The notes beneath the pieces were generated by a model. It had not been told where the DNA came from and did not search any database. It saw only the letters and a list, made by a program, of their open reading frames with translations. A stretch of 64,000 bases of DNA from SUP05 sp964577715 (GTDB lineage Bacteria; Pseudomonadota; Gammaproteobacteria; PS1; Pseudothioglobaceae). Position 1 is the first letter of the stretch; each line of letters opens with the position of its first letter. The stretch spans positions 1-64,000 of the forward strand of contig CAZOAA010000005.1 in NCBI GenBank assembly GCA_964577715.1, read 5' to 3'. The position numbers and the translations under genes were made by a program. This document shows, one piece after another, positions 51,223 through 59,605 of this stretch.

Positions 51223-52247
51223 TAACTAAATAAATCTTTTTCTTTGGTATTGTTAGTTAAGCCTAAATGTGAATAGGCCAGATCTGTTGCACTACGTCCA
51301 CGTGGCGTACGCATGACAAAACCTTGCTGAATCAAATATGGCTCTACCATATCTTCCAACGTGCCACGCTCTTCGCCAATCGCTGTTGATAGTGTATCTA
51401 AACCAACAGGGCCACCTGAAAATTTCTGAGTAATCATGTGCAGGTAATCTCTGTCTAATTGCTCCAAACCCAACTCATCTACTTTAAGCGCTAATAATGC
51501 TTCATGCGCGATTTGTTGATGAATAATACCATCGGTTTTTACGGTTGCAAAATCGCGCACTCGACGCAATAAACGATTTGCAATTCTAGGTGTGCCTCGT
51601 GAGCGCTTAGCAATCTCAAGTGCACCATTTGATTCGATCTGAATATCTAAAATATTCGCAGAACGAATAACAATTTGCTGTAAATCTTTTACCTCGTAAA
51701 ACTGCAAACGCTGCACGATTCCAAATCGATCTCTAAGTGGTGAAGTTAGCATGCCTGCACGCGTGGTAGCGCCAATCAAGGTAAATGGCGGCAAATCAAG
51801 CTGTACTGAATGTGCAGCTACACCCTCACCCACCATGATATCAAGCTTAAAATCTTCTAAAGCAGGGTATAAGATCTCCTCAACAACAGGATTAAGTCGA
51901 TGAATCTCGTCAATAAATAAAATATCATAAGGTTCTAGTTTAGTTAGAATCGCTGCCAAATCTCCAGAACGTTCTAGTACTGGGCCAGAAGTTTGCTTAA
52001 GACCTGAGCTCATTTGGTTAGCCACTACATTTGCCAGGGTGGTTTTTCCTAAACCCGGTGGACCATAAATTAGACAATGATCAAGTGCATCAGATCTTTT
52101 TTTTGCTGCCTCAATAAATAATGACATTTGTGATTTAACATCATCTTGTCCAATATATTCATTTAACGAATCTGGACGCACTGACATCATAACAATATCT
52201 TCATTGCCTTGATCTTGTTGCCCTACTAAAGAATCTTGTTCTATCAT
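51222..52247 (-). CDS. ruvB: Holliday junction helicase subunit RuvB
   Basis: AAA+ motor for branch migration, 341 residues. GPPGLGKTTLANVVA is Walker A, ILFIDEIHRLNP Walker B, and GATTRAGMLTSPLRDRFGI sensor 1 and arginine finger. The winged helix at the C-terminus has RTPRGRSATDLAY. ruvA is not adjacent. It overlaps ybgC and sits between lolB and the tol operon. Confidence 0.97.
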   Translation of the reverse strand: MIEQDSLVGQQDQGNEDIVMMSVRPDSLNEYIGQDDVKSQMSLFIEAAKKRSDALDHCLIYGPPGLGKTTLANVVANQMSSGLKQTSGPVLERSGDLAAILTKLEPYDILFIDEIHRLNPVVEEILYPALEDFKLDIMVGEGVAAHSVQLDLPPFTLIGATTRAGMLTSPLRDRFGIVQRLQFYEVKDLQQIVIRSANILDIQIESNGALEIAKRSRGTPRIANRLLRRVRDFATVKTDGIIHQQIAHEALLALKVDELGLEQLDRDYLHMITQKFSGGPVGLDTLSTAIGEERGTLEDMVEPYLIQQGFVMRTPRGRSATDLAYSHLGLTNNTKEKDLFS

Positions 52248-52269
52248 TGTTAAATATTGGAATTTTCTA

Positions 52270-52782
52270 TTATTTTAACTGATTAATTTCACCAAGCACT
52301 AATTTGATTTTAATTGCTTTTCTAAGATGATTAAGACGAACGACTCTAGGGAAACTAAAACCATTAATATTCTGATAGCGAGTTATATCAACTTCCCAGT
52401 CATTAGTATTTTTCTGATCATGCATAAAAATTATTGCTGGTAATTTTTCTATAGGAATATACCAAGCAAACTTATTAATCATCCATTGCTTAAAGCCAGT
52501 ACTAACTGATTTATTATTCACCAGCAAATCTTGTTCGTTAGATTGAACAATAAATTGTCCAAAACCGAGTGTTCCAGTTAATACAAGCCGATAATTATTT
52601 TCTGTAAATTCAACCTCAAAACCTGCATTTTCAGACTGATCATTAAAAACAACACCTACTCTGCCTTGTGCTTTCCAAACGGTAGGAATTACTGACGGTG
52701 GGCCAATACTTTTAACTTGATTTTCAATTGTCATGCAACCTTGTAGAAATAAGGCTATCAATAAAATTGCGATATATTTCAT
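52270..52782 (-). CDS. lolB: Outer-membrane lipoprotein receptor LolB
   Basis: Inserts lipoproteins into the outer membrane. The lipoprotein signal is MKYIAILLIALFLQGC, with cysteine 16 lipidated. WKAQGRVGVVF, ENAGFEVEFTENNYRLVLTG and GFKQWMINKFAWYIP match LolB. The start at 52782 trims six residues from the longest version and leaves a normal signal. It is divergent from hemA, a common gammaproteobacterial pairing. Confidence 0.85.
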   Translation of the reverse strand: MKYIAILLIALFLQGCMTIENQVKSIGPPSVIPTVWKAQGRVGVVFNDQSENAGFEVEFTENNYRLVLTGTLGFGQFIVQSNEQDLLVNNKSVSTGFKQWMINKFAWYIPIEKLPAIIFMHDQKNTNDWEVDITRYQNINGFSFPRVVRLNHLRKAIKIKLVLGEINQLK

Positions 52783-52871
52783 ATGATGCAACAGTCTCAT
52801 AACCTACATTGTAGTGCAAAGCCTGCCCTTTGGGTATAATCTAGCGCTTATTTGGTTTTAAATTTAATTTA

Positions 52872-54131
52872 ATGTCGCATATTGCAATTTTAAGTGTTAA
52901 TCATCAGCTTGCAAGCGTTGAAGTGAGAGAAAAAGTTGCGTTTGCACCAAATGACATTGCAAATGCACTTAATAAACTTAAGGCTATTAATGAAATCAGC
53001 GCATGTGTGATTCTTTCCACTTGTAACCGATCAGAAATTTTTGCTATCTCTGATTCAGAAAATACTCAAGAAATACTAAGTAATTACCTTAGCGATATAC
53101 ATAATATTGAACAAGGCTCAATTGATCCTTACTTTAATTATTATGAAGATGATGATGCCATTAATCATATCTGCCATGTAGCAACAGGGTTAGACTCTCT
53201 TGTACTTGGAGAGCCGCAAATACTAGGACAACTTAAAGATGCCTATCATGTTGCAAAAGAGGCAGGAACACTTAATAAACTACTAGAAAAACTATTCCAA
53301 CATGCATTCTCAACTGCTAAAAAAGTTAGAACAGATACACAAATTGGATCTTCACCTGTATCTGTGGCTTATTGCGCAGTTAAACTTAGTGAAAAAATAT
53401 TTGCCAATTTAGAACAACAAACAGTACTACTTATTGGTGCTGGAGAAATGATTGAACTATGTGCGCAACATCTAAATCAAAAAGGTGTCAAAGAGATGAT
53501 TGTAGCCAATAGAACAATAGAAAATGCACAAAAAATTGCCACGCTTTACAATGCCCAATCTATTAGTCTAAAAAAATTCTCGGACATTGTTCACAAGGCT
53601 GATATTATTATTTCTTCTACGGCGGCGTCGGTACCTATTATCGGAAAAGGGCTTATTGAAAGTGCCCTTAAACTACGTAAACACAAGCCAATATTTATGC
53701 TTGATATTGCCATACCTAGAGATATTGAACCTGAGGTGGCACAACTTAATGATGTGTTTTTGTACACAGTAGATGACCTAGAGCAAGTCGTTAGTGAAAA
53801 TATAGACACCAGACAACGAGAAAAAACTTTAGCTGAAGAAATTATTAAAGGACAAAACAAAAAATTTAAAAACTGGCTAAAGGCACTACCAAGCGAACAA
53901 GTAGTTCAATCGTATCGTACCAGTGCGAATTCCATCAAAGATGCTAGCGTAGAAGATGCACTAAAAAAACTAAAAAACGGTGGCGATTCTGAACAAATTA
54001 TTCGAAAATTAGCAGACCAATTGACTAACAAATTGCTACACTCTCCATTTAAAAATATTAAGCAAACCACGCAAGAGCAGCTCAATCAGTGCGAAGGTTG
54101 TGTGCCGAATAAACAAATAAAAAAATCATGA
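52872..54131 (+). CDS. hemA: Glutamyl-tRNA reductase
   Basis: First committed step of haem and sirohaem synthesis. The 419 residues include VILSTCNRSEIFA with the catalytic cysteine near residue 50, GLDSLVLGEPQILGQLKDAY, and VLLIGAGEMIELCAQHL for NADPH. It overlaps prfA by ATGA, the common hemA-prfA order. The product feeds NarI haem and NirB sirohaem. Confidence 0.97.
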   Translation: MSHIAILSVNHQLASVEVREKVAFAPNDIANALNKLKAINEISACVILSTCNRSEIFAISDSENTQEILSNYLSDIHNIEQGSIDPYFNYYEDDDAINHICHVATGLDSLVLGEPQILGQLKDAYHVAKEAGTLNKLLEKLFQHAFSTAKKVRTDTQIGSSPVSVAYCAVKLSEKIFANLEQQTVLLIGAGEMIELCAQHLNQKGVKEMIVANRTIENAQKIATLYNAQSISLKKFSDIVHKADIIISSTAASVPIIGKGLIESALKLRKHKPIFMLDIAIPRDIEPEVAQLNDVFLYTVDDLEQVVSENIDTRQREKTLAEEIIKGQNKKFKNWLKALPSEQVVQSYRTSANSIKDASVEDALKKLKNGGDSEQIIRKLADQLTNKLLHSPFKNIKQTTQEQLNQCEGCVPNKQIKKS

Positions 54132-55219
54132 ATGCCTCTATTATTACCAAACTTGAGCAGTTATCCATGCGCCTTGAAGAAGTTGGTGCAATGCTGTCTG
54201 ACCCTGAGATTGCCTCAGACCAAAACAAGTTTCGTGAGCTATCCATTGAACATGCTCAACTAACGCCAATCAACGAGCAATTTTCCCAATACCTTTCAAC
54301 ACAAGAAGATATTGAAACTGCTGAAGCAATGCTACTCGAAGATGATGAAGAAATTCGAGCAATGGCAAAAGAAGAGATTACCAAAGGAAAAGAAACATTA
54401 GAGCAATTAGATTTAGAGCTTAAAAAGGCACTTTTACCAAAAGATCCAAATGATTCTCGTAATATTATTATTGAAATCAGGGCAGGTACCGGCGGTGATG
54501 AGGCTAGTATTTTTTCTGGTGATTTATTTAGAATGTATTCTCGTTATGTTGAAAAACAAAAATGGCAAATAGAAATTATGAGCTCTAACATTGGTGATCA
54601 TGGCGGTTTTAAGGAAATTATTGCTCGTATTAGCGGTACCAATGTATATTCAAAACTCAAATTTGAGTCAGGCGCCCATAGAGTGCAACGCGTACCTGAA
54701 ACTGAATCTCAAGGGCGTGTGCATACCTCGGCTTGTACAGTAGCCATTATGCCAGAAGTGGAAAATATTGAAGAAGTTGACATTAATATGAGTGATGTGC
54801 GTGTTGATACTTTTAGAGCTAGTGGCGCAGGTGGTCAGCACGTAAACAAAACCGACTCAGCTGTACGTGTCACCCATATTCCAACGGGCACAGTGGTTGA
54901 ATGCCAAGATGGGCGCTCACAACACAAAAACAAAGCGCAAGCAATGTCAGTTTTAGCCTCTAGAATTTTAGATGCACAGCAGCAGGTTCAACAAAAAGAA
55001 CAAGCCTCTCAACGCAAAGAGTTGGTTGGTAGTGGTGATCGATCACAACGTATTCGTACTTACAATTACCCACAAGGTCGTATTACTGACCATCGCATTA
55101 ATTTAACTCTGTACAAACTAGCCGAGGTAATGGAAGGTGATTTAGAATCGATCATTGAGCCTTTAATTGTAGAACAACAAACTAACCAATTAACCGAGCT
55201 GAATGACGCCTTAGGCTAA
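54128..55219 (+). CDS. prfA: Peptide chain release factor 1
   Basis: Recognises UAA and UAG. The 363 residues include IRAGTGGDEASIFSGDLFRM, GAHRVQRVPETESQGRVHTS, and the peptidyl-tRNA hydrolysis motif GAGGQHVNKTDSAVR. RTYNYPQGRITDHRI is also conserved. It overlaps hemA at the start and znuB by nine bases at the convergent end. prmC does not follow. Confidence 0.97.
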   Translation: MNASIITKLEQLSMRLEEVGAMLSDPEIASDQNKFRELSIEHAQLTPINEQFSQYLSTQEDIETAEAMLLEDDEEIRAMAKEEITKGKETLEQLDLELKKALLPKDPNDSRNIIIEIRAGTGGDEASIFSGDLFRMYSRYVEKQKWQIEIMSSNIGDHGGFKEIIARISGTNVYSKLKFESGAHRVQRVPETESQGRVHTSACTVAIMPEVENIEEVDINMSDVRVDTFRASGAGGQHVNKTDSAVRVTHIPTGTVVECQDGRSQHKNKAQAMSVLASRILDAQQQVQQKEQASQRKELVGSGDRSQRIRTYNYPQGRITDHRINLTLYKLAEVMEGDLESIIEPLIVEQQTNQLTELNDALG

Positions 55220-56002
55220 TCTTTTAGAAAAAACCAGCTGACTAACAACAAATAAGATACCTAGGGCAATCACAATAGCTGGACCAGTTGCCAAGTCATA
55301 ATACATTGAAGCACTAAGTCCTATCATCACTGCTATGATTGAGACAAAAATTGATTGAAATACCATTTGCACAGGACTCTTAGCAAGCACTCTGGCAATA
55401 GCAGGTGGAATAATTAATAGCGAAGTAATAAGTAACACGCCCACAATTTGCACTGAAACAGAAACAGCCATTGCAATCATCAGCATAAATAGCATTTGAT
55501 AAATCATGTGCCCAAGTCCTTCTGCTTTTGCTAGATCTTCATTTAAAGTCAGTAGTAATAATCGTTGCCAGAAAAAACCAAGTAATGACACAATGATAAT
55601 AAGCACTGAATACACCCAAACAATATCAGCATTGGTAATGGATAGTATATCACCAAATAAAAAACTGAAATAATCAGTGTTGGGGTTGCCTACCAGACTT
55701 AAAACCACAATACCAAGTGATAAAGCAATATGTGAAAAAATACCTAATATGGCATCGTTAGACAAAAATTTTCTCTCTTGTAAAAACACAATTAGCAATG
55801 CAAATCCCGCGCCTACTAACACCAAGCCAAAATGAATACCTATTCCACTAGCTAACCCAAGAGAAACACCTAGCAGTGCACTGTGTGAAATAGACTCTGA
55901 AAAATAACTCATGCGCTTCCAAATAACAAAGCAACCTAACGAACCTGCAATAATTGAAATACCAACGGCTGCTAAAACAGCTCTAAGAATAAAATCTTCC
56001 AT
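55211..56002 (-). CDS. znuB: Zinc/manganese-type ABC transporter permease, ZnuB-like
   Basis: A 263-residue integral membrane permease with about eight helices. GSLGCFVIWKRMSYFSESIS, HSALLGVSLGL and VQIVGVLLITSLLIIPPAIAR are typical of ZnuB. The start at 56002 (MEDFIL) is the last of three close ATGs. It lies just downstream of fur on the same strand. No ATPase (znuC) or binding protein (znuA) is beside it. Zinc is the likely but unproven substrate. Confidence 0.87.
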   Translation of the reverse strand: MEDFILRAVLAAVGISIIAGSLGCFVIWKRMSYFSESISHSALLGVSLGLASGIGIHFGLVLVGAGFALLIVFLQERKFLSNDAILGIFSHIALSLGIVVLSLVGNPNTDYFSFLFGDILSITNADIVWVYSVLIIIVSLLGFFWQRLLLLTLNEDLAKAEGLGHMIYQMLFMLMIAMAVSVSVQIVGVLLITSLLIIPPAIARVLAKSPVQMVFQSIFVSIIAVMIGLSASMYYDLATGPAIVIALGILFVVSQLVFSKRLA

Positions 56003-56045
56003 AATCATCATCAATCAGCAAGCCTTGCTTGCTGAAAAGTAAAGT

Positions 56046-56453
56046 TTATTGACAGTCTTTACAGAGACCATATAGGTATAGACAATGGTCGGTTAATTGG
56101 TAACCATGTTTTTTGGCAACCGTGTGCTGATGATCTTCAATCACCTCATCGGTAAATTCATCAATTTTTCCACATTTGACACAAACTAGATGATCATGAT
56201 GATCAGCGTTAGACAACTCAAAAACAGATTGGCCATTATCAAAATTTAGTTTATTAACCATGCCCGATTCTTCAAATTGTGTAAGTACTCGATAAATTGT
56301 TGCCACCCCGACCTCTTCACCTTGCATGATTAAAGAGCGATAAATATCTTCAGCACTCATATGATGGTTTTCACTTTTTTCCAAAATTTCCAAAATTTTT
56401 AATCTTGGCAGTGTAACTTTTAACCCTGCACTTTTTAAATCTTGAGCATCCAT
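56046..56453 (-). CDS. fur: Ferric uptake regulator Fur
   Basis: Iron-sensing repressor, 135 residues. LKSAGLKVTLPRLKILEIL starts the DNA-binding domain, GEEVGVATIYRVLTQFEESG is the recognition region, and DHHDHLVCVKCGKIDEF is the metal-binding motif, with CKDC near the end. Sequence agrees with Fur better than Zur, although it is beside a zinc-type permease. It likely acts at the Fur boxes before fbpA, fbpC and feoA. It is divergent from bamE, the usual gammaproteobacterial pairing. Confidence 0.93.
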   Translation of the reverse strand: MDAQDLKSAGLKVTLPRLKILEILEKSENHHMSAEDIYRSLIMQGEEVGVATIYRVLTQFEESGMVNKLNFDNGQSVFELSNADHHDHLVCVKCGKIDEFTDEVIEDHQHTVAKKHGYQLTDHCLYLYGLCKDCQ

Positions 56454-56517
56454 ATTTAATATCCTTGATGTAAAATCAACTAATAATTTTTAATCATTTT
56501 AAATCAAAATTCAACAA

Positions 56518-57185
56518 ATGAACAAATTAACTTTGATTGTATTCTCATTACCATTCTTATCTGCATGTTCTAAATACATGCCAGAATTGCCAGATATGTC
56601 AGAAATAACTCCTGATCTATCTTTACCAACACCTTATAAGGCTGATGTCTATCAAGGCTCTGTGTTGGATAGATATACAATTAACCAACTTAAAGTAGGA
56701 ATGACACAATCACAAGTACAAGATTTGATTGGTTCGCCAAGTGTGATTGATCCATTTCATAATAATCAATGGGACTACATAAACCACTCTACTTCTTACG
56801 AATCAGATGTTGTTATTCGCTATCGCTTAAGGCTTACTTTTAAAGGAAATATACTTAGTGATATTGACACCTCTGGCATTGCTTCATTGCCTGAATTAAC
56901 TGCCAAAGAAAAAGAATTAGAAAATCAGCGTATTGCTGAGGAAAAGGCAGCTGCAGAAGNNNNNNNNNNNNNNNNNNNNNNNNNNNNNNNNNNNNNNNNN
57001 NNNNNNNNNNNNNNNNNNNNNNNNNNNNNNNNNNNNNNNNNNNNNNNNNNNNNNNNNNNGAAGCCGCTGCTAAAGCTGAGGCTGATCGTATTGCTGAGGA
57101 AAATACACTAAAAGAACTCCAAGTAAAAGAAGAGTCTGTTGTAGAAGAAAAAGCAGACAACAAGCCTTGGTATCAATTCTGGTGA
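56518..57185 (+). CDS. bamE: Outer membrane assembly lipoprotein BamE with Ala/Glu-rich tail (interrupted by gap)
   Basis: Lipoprotein signal MNKLTLIVFSLPFLSAC, then the BamE domain: YTINQLKVGMTQSQVQDLIG, FHNNQWDYINH and LRLTFKGNILSDID. After about residue 125 comes a charged, Ala/Glu-rich helical tail interrupted by 100 N (56960-57059). The sequence right of the gap reads sensibly in another frame (EAAAKAEADRIAEENTLKEL... ending WYQFW-stop at 57183-57185). The two sides differ in frame only because the gap length is arbitrary. The true tail length is unknown and probably repetitive. Confidence 0.88.
56960..57059. other. Assembly gap of 100 N inside bamE
   Basis: Exactly 100 N in an Ala/Glu-coding repetitive stretch. 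Both flanks carry ATTGCTGAGGAAAA, so a tandem repeat that short reads could not span is the likely cause. Confidence 0.97.
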
Positions 57186-57194
57186 TTAACTAAC

Positions 57195-58154
57195 TTAGCG
57201 CAATGAACCGATTGTTTCTTGTGAGTTAAGTTGATTACTAATAACCATGGCAACCCCCTTTGCACTTGCCTCAGTTAGCTCCTCCAATAAAGTCTTTTCC
57301 TTTTCATAAAGAACTCTAGCGCCCACGCCAATAATTTCACTGGCAACATAATCAGCATCAGCTATACCATCAATTAAGCCCAATTGTTTAGCATCCTTGC
57401 CTAACCAAATAAGACCACTAAATAAATCAGGGTGATCGGAAAGCTTATCTTTCCTAGTGGCTTTAATGGCATTAATAAAATTTTGATGTGATTTATCTAA
57501 AATATTTTTTTGAATATGTGAAATAGCTACTTGATCTTCGTCAGTAAAAGTATCTAATAAACCCTTATGTTTGCCGGCAGTATAGAGTCGCCTTTCAATG
57601 CCTAATTTTTTAATTGCTTCAACTGCACCAAAGCTTGATATCACCACACCAATACTACCTACAATCGAAGATTCATCGGCATAAATTCCGTCTGCACTAG
57701 CGGCAATATAATAACAACCTGAAGCGCATACATCCTCAATCACAACATAGAGTTTTTTATTGTATTGTTTTTTGAGTCTTAAAACTCCTTGATAAATTTG
57801 ACTAGATTGTACGGGCGACCCTCCTGGAGAATTAAGCCTTAAAATAACTGCCTTTGAGTTCTCAGCCTTAAAAGCATCATTAAGCAATTCTAATGCATCA
57901 TCCGCATTAACTTCCCCTGAAGTTTGAATAGTACCACTGAGTAATACCTCAGCTGCAAAAGGAGACTCTTTTTTTAGCGCTTGTTCCAATAGGCCACTTT
58001 CCTCAATGCCTAGGTATGAAATAAAACCAAAATACCCTATAAATAGCAAGGTTAGCACCATACGCCAACGACTACGTGTTTTATTTTGTTTAACAAATTC
58101 TTGAGCAATGTCTGCTAATTGCTGTTCAGAAGAACGAGATGCTTTATTATTCAT
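57195..58154 (-). CDS. sppA: Signal peptide peptidase SppA-type (S49 family)
   Basis: A 319-residue membrane serine protease. One helix at about 31-51 (WRMVLTLLFIGYFGFISYLG) anchors a periplasmic S49 domain. VILRLNSPGGSPVQSSQIYQ and DVCASGCYYIAASADGIYAD (with the catalytic serine region) are conserved, followed by SIVGSIGVVISSFG and the downstream lysine in YTAGKHKG. It is the short, single-domain form. It is convergent with bamE and divergent from ccmA. Confidence 0.88.
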   Translation of the reverse strand: MNNKASRSSEQQLADIAQEFVKQNKTRSRWRMVLTLLFIGYFGFISYLGIEESGLLEQALKKESPFAAEVLLSGTIQTSGEVNADDALELLNDAFKAENSKAVILRLNSPGGSPVQSSQIYQGVLRLKKQYNKKLYVVIEDVCASGCYYIAASADGIYADESSIVGSIGVVISSFGAVEAIKKLGIERRLYTAGKHKGLLDTFTDEDQVAISHIQKNILDKSHQNFINAIKATRKDKLSDHPDLFSGLIWLGKDAKQLGLIDGIADADYVASEIIGVGARVLYEKEKTLLEELTEASAKGVAMVISNQLNSQETIGSLR

Positions 58155-58184
58155 AAGGGTCTTTATATAATTTAAAATGTCAAC

Positions 58185-58781
58185 ATGTTAAAAATTACTA
58201 ACTTAGATTGCCAAAGGGGATACAATCAACTTTTTAGCAAACTAAATTTCTGTGTTAATGCTGGAGATATTTTACGCATAACCGGTACAAATGGCAGCGG
58301 AAAAACTTCTTTACTTAAAATTCTAGCAGGTCTTAATGCTGCTGAACAAGGTGATATTTTATTTGAGCAACATCCTGTCAATTCGGCTGAATATCAGAAA
58401 GAAATTATTTATTTGGGTCATCTGGGCGCCCTTAGTTCTGAACTTAGCAGTATTGAAAACCTAGAATATTTAATAAACCTTAACCAATCTATCGATCGAG
58501 CAACTCTAGTGCAGGCATTAGAAAATATAGGATTAAAAGGTTATGAAAATGAATACTGCGCTAAACTTTCGGCTGGGCAAAAACGTCGAGTTATCTTGGC
58601 AAGCCTGTTTGTATCAAAGGCAAAAATATGGCTATTAGATGAGCCTTTTACGGCACTTGATCCTACTGGTGTAGAAATTGTCGAAAAAGAAATTACCAGG
58701 CATTGTGAACAAGGCGGAATGTGTATCTTTACTACACATCAGGATTCTGCTCTGCCTAATCAAAAGGTATTGGCACTATGA
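58185..58781 (+). CDS. ccmA: Cytochrome c biogenesis ATPase CcmA
   Basis: ABC ATPase that powers haem chaperone release in System I cytochrome c maturation. The 198 residues have GTNGSGKTSLLKILAGL (Walker A), LSAGQKRRVILASL (signature) and WLLDEPFTALD (Walker B). It overlaps ccmB by ATGA. Later ccm genes are not in the window. Confidence 0.93.
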   Translation: MLKITNLDCQRGYNQLFSKLNFCVNAGDILRITGTNGSGKTSLLKILAGLNAAEQGDILFEQHPVNSAEYQKEIIYLGHLGALSSELSSIENLEYLINLNQSIDRATLVQALENIGLKGYENEYCAKLSAGQKRRVILASLFVSKAKIWLLDEPFTALDPTGVEIVEKEITRHCEQGGMCIFTTHQDSALPNQKVLAL

Positions 58782-59443
58782 ATATTTACACACAAACACT
58801 CAAACGAGATTTGCGTATCGCTATTCGTAACCCTTCTAGCGTGCTTAATCCGTTACTATTTTTTGTTATCTCTGTGTCTTTATTTCCATTGGCAATTAGC
58901 CCAGAAGCCTCAACTTTAATGCAAATTGCTTCAGGAGTGATTTGGGTAGCCAGCATGCTTTCAGTACTGCTTTCACTTAATGCTTTATTTCATTATGACT
59001 TTGAAAATGGTGTACTAGAACAAATGATTACCTCTCATCATTCACTACCACTACTTATTTTGTCTAAAATTGCCGCACACTGGATACTGACTGGTATTCC
59101 TATTATCCTATTATCACCTTTATTAGGAATACTTCTTTTTTTACAAGGAGATAGTATTCAAGTATTAATGTTTACTTTACTATTAGCTACACCTAGTTTA
59201 AGTCTAATTGGTACAATTGGTGCCTCTTTGATTGTCGGCGTTAAAAACTCAGGTATGTTGTTATCTTTATTAATATTACCACTGTATATCCCGATCTTAA
59301 TTTTTGCTTCAAGTGCAGTATCTCAAGCACAATTTGACTTAGAGATTTCTGGTCAATTATATTTCTTAGCTACCATTTTGATAGTAAGTTTAATGCTCGC
59401 TCCTTTTATAAGTGCCCTTGCATTAAAAATAAGTTTAGAATAA
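58778..59443 (+). CDS. ccmB: Cytochrome c biogenesis membrane protein CcmB
   Basis: A 221-residue protein with six helices, the membrane partner of CcmA. LKRDLRIAIRNPSSVLNPLLFFVI, the DFENGVLEQMITS region, and LPLYIPILIFASSAV fit the family. It is coupled to ccmA. metK follows after a 160-base leader with its own promoter, so ccmAB probably ends here as a two-gene unit. Confidence 0.92.
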   Translation: MNIYTQTLKRDLRIAIRNPSSVLNPLLFFVISVSLFPLAISPEASTLMQIASGVIWVASMLSVLLSLNALFHYDFENGVLEQMITSHHSLPLLILSKIAAHWILTGIPIILLSPLLGILLFLQGDSIQVLMFTLLLATPSLSLIGTIGASLIVGVKNSGMLLSLLILPLYIPILIFASSAVSQAQFDLEISGQLYFLATILIVSLMLAPFISALALKISLE

Positions 59444-59468
59444 CTCTTTACTTTTAAAAAATAATACC

Positions 59469-59474
59469 TATAAT
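59469..59474 (+). promoter_or_regulatory. -10 box of metK
   Basis: A perfect TATAAT. The predicted start near 59481 coincides with the first base of the riboswitch, supporting both. Confidence 0.55.
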
Positions 59475-59480
59475 TCTCTA

Positions 59481-59546
59481 AAGCGCTGATTTGCCCCGAT
59501 TGCTAGCGCTGTTACCAACGAGTAGCAAAAAAAAAGCTAAAGCAGG
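59481..59546 (+). promoter_or_regulatory. SAM-II-type riboswitch upstream of metK
   Basis: The pattern GCGCUGAUUU, six bases, AUUGC, one base, AGCGC matches the first part of known SAM-II aptamers. P1 is AGCGCT 59482-59487 with 59505-59510. The second conserved block GCUAAA follows at 59536-59541, then GG. The joining segment is 25 bases, longer than the roughly 12 of the crystallised example, and contains an A9 run. It would lower SAM synthetase expression when SAM is plentiful. Confidence 0.85.
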
Positions 59547-59599
59547 AATTCTCCTAGAAGAAGCCAGCTTAACAAAGGGTTTTTTAATTTTTACAGGAG
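59544..59599 (+). promoter_or_regulatory. Possible Shine-Dalgarno switch of the metK leader
   Basis: CTCCT (59551-59555) can pair with the metK Shine-Dalgarno AGGAG (59595-59599), or its TCCT can pair with AGGA (59544-59547) at the 3' end of the aptamer. SAM binding that holds the aptamer end in the pseudoknot could therefore free CTCCT to hide the ribosome site. This is inference from complementarity. Confidence 0.35.
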
Positions 59600-59605
59600 T
59601 AAAAA

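Noticed and set aside
57060..57108. BamE C-terminus read through the gap as KPLLKLRLIVLLRKIH
   Set aside because: That frame depends on an arbitrary gap length. Another frame gives an Ala/Glu-rich tail like the left flank and a later stop.
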